Source of the DNA: Clostridia bacterium
GTDB lineage: Bacteria; Bacillota; Clostridia; Oscillospirales; Acutalibacteraceae
Assembly (NCBI GenBank): GCA_017465085.1
Contig: JAFTWW010000002.1
Span: 19,064-83,063 of the forward strand
Length of the DNA stretch: 64,000 nucleotides
Direction: 5' to 3'
The position numbers and the translations under genes were made by a program. How positions within the stretch are numbered: the first letter of the stretch is position 1; every line of letters begins with the position of its first letter. This document shows, piece after piece, positions 61,334 through 64,000 of the stretch. The notes beneath the pieces were generated by a model. The model made no database searches. It was not told the DNA's origin and was given only the letters and a program-made list of their open reading frames with translations.

Positions 61334-62191
61334 TTACTTCTTAATCGGCAGTAGCATTCGTGTTTGCTTTTTATATTCATCAAAGCCCTGTCGCCGGGAC
61401 ATCCGATTATCCGCCATCGGTATGCTTACAAAAAGGAAAAGCAAGGTGTTGGCTGCTGCACCAACACAGAGATACCACGCTTCAGGGAACGCTGAAATAA
61501 CTGAAAGTGCCACACCCCACCACATCAGGATTTCTCCAAGATAGTTTGGGTGACGAGAATATTTCCAAAGGCCGCTGCGGATGAAACCTCCCGTCTTTTG
61601 CTTACGGAACCGTTGCATCTGCAGATCGGATACACCTTGCAGTATAGTTGCGCCGATAGACAAGCAGAAGAAAACAATACTTCCCACACGCAGTTCAGCA
61701 CTGTAAAGCATAGCGTAAACGGCAGGAAGCACACATCCATACACGATAAGTGTCGGCACAAGATGGATCCCAAGAAAATTTATAATCGGATAAAATACTC
61801 CTGTCTTTTCTTTGAGCATTGTGTAACGCCAATCCTGATGTTTAAGACCGTGAAATGTGTAGGCCCAATTTGCAGTTAAACGGACACCCCAAAAGCAAAC
61901 CGCAATAAGCAAGAGCAAACGAAACGGTGTCAGTTCGGCATTTAAAGCAAAGGCAATCAGAATTACAATCGGCTGAACGCTCCAGTACGGATCATAAACC
62001 GAGGCATTTCCAAAAATCAAACTAAAGATAAATGTGACAACAGTTGCCACAATATCTGCAATCAGCAAATTGAGCCACCAATCATAGGGCAGTGATTTAT
62101 AAACGACAATTCCTGTTAAAGCGGCAAGTATGTAAACTACTGTTATTACAACAAAGCTCAGTGTGCGGTTATCCTTCATTTTCTCAAACAT
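61334..62191 (-). CDS. DUF1295 / steroid 5-alpha-reductase-like membrane enzyme
   Basis: 285 residues, about seven helices. GLWKYSRHPNYLGEILMWWG is the NADPH- and substrate-site motif shared by DUF1295, steroid 5-alpha-reductases and isoprenylcysteine methyltransferases. In bacteria the substrate is unknown but is probably a membrane lipid. AAGGAG precedes ATG 62191. The promoter carries the same triple 11-bp repeat as pgsA. Confidence 0.85.
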   Translation of the reverse strand: MFEKMKDNRTLSFVVITVVYILAALTGIVVYKSLPYDWWLNLLIADIVATVVTFIFSLIFGNASVYDPYWSVQPIVILIAFALNAELTPFRLLLLIAVCFWGVRLTANWAYTFHGLKHQDWRYTMLKEKTGVFYPIINFLGIHLVPTLIVYGCVLPAVYAMLYSAELRVGSIVFFCLSIGATILQGVSDLQMQRFRKQKTGGFIRSGLWKYSRHPNYLGEILMWWGVALSVISAFPEAWYLCVGAAANTLLFLFVSIPMADNRMSRRQGFDEYKKQTRMLLPIKK

Positions 62192-62233
62192 AATTTAGCT
62201 CCTTGCAGACATAATAAACCTATTGTATAAGAA

Positions 62234-62277
62234 AGTATAAAGGTTTTATTTCAATTCAACTTCAACCAAAGTTCAAC
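62234..62277 (-). promoter_or_regulatory. Triple 11-bp repeat promoter of the DUF1295/GT8-VTT operon
   Basis: On the minus strand GTTGAACTTTG, GTTGAAGTTGA, ATTGAAATAAA, then ACCTTTATACT with TATACT in the same position as at pgsA. Confidence 0.75.
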
Positions 62278-62281
62278 AATT

Positions 62282-62325
62282 GTTGAAGTTGAGTTTACTT
62301 TGGGTTGAATTTTGTCGAATATACT
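62282..62325 (+). promoter_or_regulatory. Triple 11-bp repeat promoter of mntP
   Basis: GTTGAAGTTGA, GTTTACTTTGG, GTTGAATTTTG, then TCGAATATACT with TATACT at 62320-62325. It is back-to-back with the DUF1295 promoter, only 4 bp between the two repeat sets. Confidence 0.75.
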
Positions 62326-62334
62326 ATTGTTTGT

Positions 62335-62455
62335 TGTGAGGGAGTAGCAAGCGCATCCTAAGTGTAACAAGTCAACATACTGGTTTCGACCTGGCTTGTT
62401 TTAATTTGCGAGACTCACGTAGAGCTTCTGTAAAGCTCTACGTGGAGTCATTATA
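62335..62455 (+). promoter_or_regulatory. yybP-ykoY manganese riboswitch
   Basis: GAGGGAGTAGC near 62338 and GCGAGACTC near 62408 are the two conserved loops of the Mn-sensing aptamer, and a long stem CACGTAGAGCTT/AAGCTCTACGTG closes the second arm. It lies directly before mntP, its usual target. Mn binding should permit expression of the efflux pump. Confidence 0.88.
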
Positions 62456-62466
62456 TCTTGTTTTTG

Positions 62467-62505
62467 ACACCGAGTATGGTTTTTACCTTGCTCGGTATTT
62501 TTATT
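62467..62505 (+). terminator. Riboswitch expression-platform terminator
   Basis: ACCGAG pairs with CTCGGT, with an inner GGT/ACC stem, and is followed by ATTTTTATTG, 20 bp before the mntP ribosome site. Confidence 0.65.
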
Positions 62506-62526
62506 GTCAAAACGGAGGAAACAAAA

Positions 62527-63111
62527 ATGAACTTAGGATTTGATTTCTTTTTCACAAGCATTATGCTCGGTGTGGGACTGGCTATGGATGCCTTTTCGGT
62601 ATCTCTCGCAAACGGTCTCAACGAACCGAAAATGAAGAAAAGAAAAATGTCGGGTGTTGCCGGCATATTTGCAGTCTTTCAGTTTGCAATGCCCATGATC
62701 GGTTGGATTTGCGTGTCCACCATTGCACAGTATTTCAAAGTATTTGAGAAATGCATCCCGTGGATCGCTCTTGGCTTGCTTGGATTCATCGGCGGTAAGA
62801 TGCTCTATGAGGGCATCAAAAACAAGGATTATGACAAGGACAAGCCCGCTATGGTTTTCAAAGATCTTTTGGTACAGGGAGTTGCTACATCTATTGATGC
62901 ACTGTCTGTCGGTTTTACCATTTCCGATTATGACTGGCTACACGCTTTGCTTTCCTGCCTGCTGATTGGTATCGTTACCTTCTTTATCTGTTATGCCGGA
63001 CTTGCCATCGGCAAAAAGGCAGGAACCAAGCTCGCAGGAAAATCCGGTATCCTCGGCGGCGCTATTTTAATATTTATTGGTCTTGAAATCTTTATTACAA
63101 GTTTGTTTTGA
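62527..63111 (+). CDS. mntP: Manganese efflux pump MntP
   Basis: 194 residues, six helices. GLAMDAFSVSLANGL and later ATSIDALSVGFTIS are the paired Asp-containing metal motifs of MntP. It exports excess Mn. ATG at 62527 follows ACGGAGGAAA; a frame that opens earlier runs through the terminator hairpin and is rejected. The Mn riboswitch upstream confirms the assignment. Confidence 0.95.
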   Translation: MNLGFDFFFTSIMLGVGLAMDAFSVSLANGLNEPKMKKRKMSGVAGIFAVFQFAMPMIGWICVSTIAQYFKVFEKCIPWIALGLLGFIGGKMLYEGIKNKDYDKDKPAMVFKDLLVQGVATSIDALSVGFTISDYDWLHALLSCLLIGIVTFFICYAGLAIGKKAGTKLAGKSGILGGAILIFIGLEIFITSLF

Positions 63112-63232
63112 TTCAATATAAATGACTCGTTTAAGAACCACTTAAACCGACTTTCTCAAATTAAACTAATGAAATGATATAACAAACTGGCAATTAAAAC
63201 GCAAAACATATTGGATGAGTGAAAGAGATAAT

Positions 63233-63263
63233 AAAACGGCGTCGCTGTCAGCGGCGCCGTTTT
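63233..63263. terminator. Terminator between mntP and the trpB-like gene
   Basis: AAAACGGCGTCGCTG pairs with CAGCGGCGCCGTTTT around a single T (one mismatch), symmetrical for both strands. The rest of 63112-63232 shows nothing. Confidence 0.8.
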
Positions 63264-63280
63264 GTGTATGAATGAATTCT

Positions 63281-64000
63281 TTAATCTATTTTGAGGAGTT
63301 TCACACGATAGTTTTCGAGTTCCTCATCGGTGGGGATATAGTCGCTCATTTCGCCGGCGTGGAATTTCTCATAAGCCACCATATCAAAGTAACCGGTACC
63401 GGTAAGACCGAACACGATGGTCTTTTCCTCGCCAGTTTCTTTGCATTTAAGGGCTTCATCAATTGCTACACGAATAGCGTGAGAACTTTCGGGTGCAGGC
63501 AGGATGCCTTCGACTCTTGCAAAATATTCCGCCGCTTCAAATACATCGGTCTGTTTCACGCTTACTGCTTCCATAAGTCCCTGATCGTAAAGTTCGGAAA
63601 GGGTCGAGCTCATTCCGTGATAGCGCAAACCGCCTGCGTGGTTGGCGGAAGGAATGAAATCACAGCCGAGCGTGTACATTTTCGCCATCGGGCAAACCTT
63701 TCCGGTATCGCAGAAGTCGTAGGTATACACACCTCTTGTGAAGCTCGGACACGATGCAGGTTCAACGGCAATGATACGGTAATCAGCTTCTCCACGGAGT
63801 TTTTCGCCCATGAAAGGTGCGATAAGACCGCCAAGGTTAGAACCACCGCCTGCGCAGCCGATAATGATATCAGGTTTAATGCCGTATTTATCAAGGGCGG
63901 CTTTGGTTTCCAGACCGATTACCGACTGATGAAGCAGTACCTGATTGAGAACGCTGCCCAGCACATAGCGGTAGCCGTCGCTGGTAACCGCCTTTTCTAC
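63281..64000 (-). CDS. TrpB2-type tryptophan synthase beta subunit-like enzyme, 5' end cut by window
   Basis: The frame is open to base 64000, so about 240 C-terminal residues of roughly 450 are visible. LGSVLNQVLLHQSVIG, the PLP phosphate loop GCAGGGSNLGG, CPSFTRGVYTYDFCD and EGILPAPESSHAI are typical of TrpB2. It condenses indole and serine or acts on free serine/phosphoserine. No trpA is visible. Codons here include many GAC/CGC, unlike the aro genes. Confidence 0.85.
   Translation of the reverse strand, partial: VEKAVTSDGYRYVLGSVLNQVLLHQSVIGLETKAALDKYGIKPDIIIGCAGGGSNLGGLIAPFMGEKLRGEADYRIIAVEPASCPSFTRGVYTYDFCDTGKVCPMAKMYTLGCDFIPSANHAGGLRYHGMSSTLSELYDQGLMEAVSVKQTDVFEAAEYFARVEGILPAPESSHAIRVAIDEALKCKETGEEKTIVFGLTGTGYFDMVAYEKFHAGEMSDYIPTDEELENYRVKLLKID

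Overview
The window looks like a chromosomal piece of an anaerobic, low-to-mid GC Clostridia-type Firmicute (Oscillospiraceae-like is an inference). Supporting evidence: the ylxM-ffh-rpsP-khpA-rimM-trmD order, a CarD-family regulator, HPr with both His15 and Ser46, a zinc-containing archaeal/eukaryotic-type ProRS, near-consensus sigma-A promoters (TTGACA-17-TATAAT), strong GGAGG ribosome sites, and many TTG/GTG starts and ATGA overlaps.

Layout. 1-2185: end of a surface-polysaccharide cluster (flippase, GT2, DUF2304). 2186-5503: small genes set among arrays of tiny palindromes (sugar isomerase-like enzyme, an XRE/RHH regulator pair with clear operators, a four-helix-bundle protein). 5488-17710: one long minus-strand run from murD through two M42 peptidases, a GNAT enzyme, a methionine gamma-lyase-family protein, a propeller, an esterase, a degenerate HPr, pcrA and two membrane proteins to rlmD. 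17736-20513: a MITE-like inverted-repeat element, a VanY-type carboxypeptidase and lepA. 20692-26801: a two-component system, a FAD-Rieske oxidoreductase, a long-hairpin leader RNA before a DUF6809-like gene, a DUF559 cassette bounded by inverted repeats, and an MBL hydrolase. 26868-29399: proS, acpP, carD-like. 29447-38853: an apparently complete Phe/Tyr operon (aminotransferase, pheA, aroB, aroC, aroE-aroK fusion, aroQ, aroA, tyrA, aroF), preceded by a leader peptide rich in Phe and Tyr codons and mutually exclusive hairpins. 38891-43287: proB-proA-proC and a solute-binding lipoprotein. 43361-47514: the SRP/ribosome operon, HPr and tRNA-Pro.

From 47521 on, the content is accessory. A TnpX-like large serine recombinase and a TnpW-like 59-residue protein sit directly beside tRNA-Pro. 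They are followed by an eight-gene membrane-lipid operon (thioesterase, acyl-CoA ligase, E2-like acyltransferase, PAP2, LPLAT, hydrolase, lipid kinase, CDP-alcohol phosphatidyltransferase), a two-component system with a small HTH protein, a GT8-VTT fusion, a DUF1295 enzyme, a manganese riboswitch with mntP, and a TrpB2-type gene cut by the window end.

The two strongest new observations are regulatory. First, the aromatic operon appears to be controlled by ribosome-mediated attenuation. Second, three promoters (before pgsA, before the DUF1295 gene and before mntP) share three 11-bp repeats at the same fixed distance from a TATACT -10 box. This is the pattern expected for an OmpR/PhoB-type regulator and ties the lipid operon, the GT8-VTT operon and Mn efflux into one candidate membrane-remodelling regulon, plausibly run by the adjacent two-component system.
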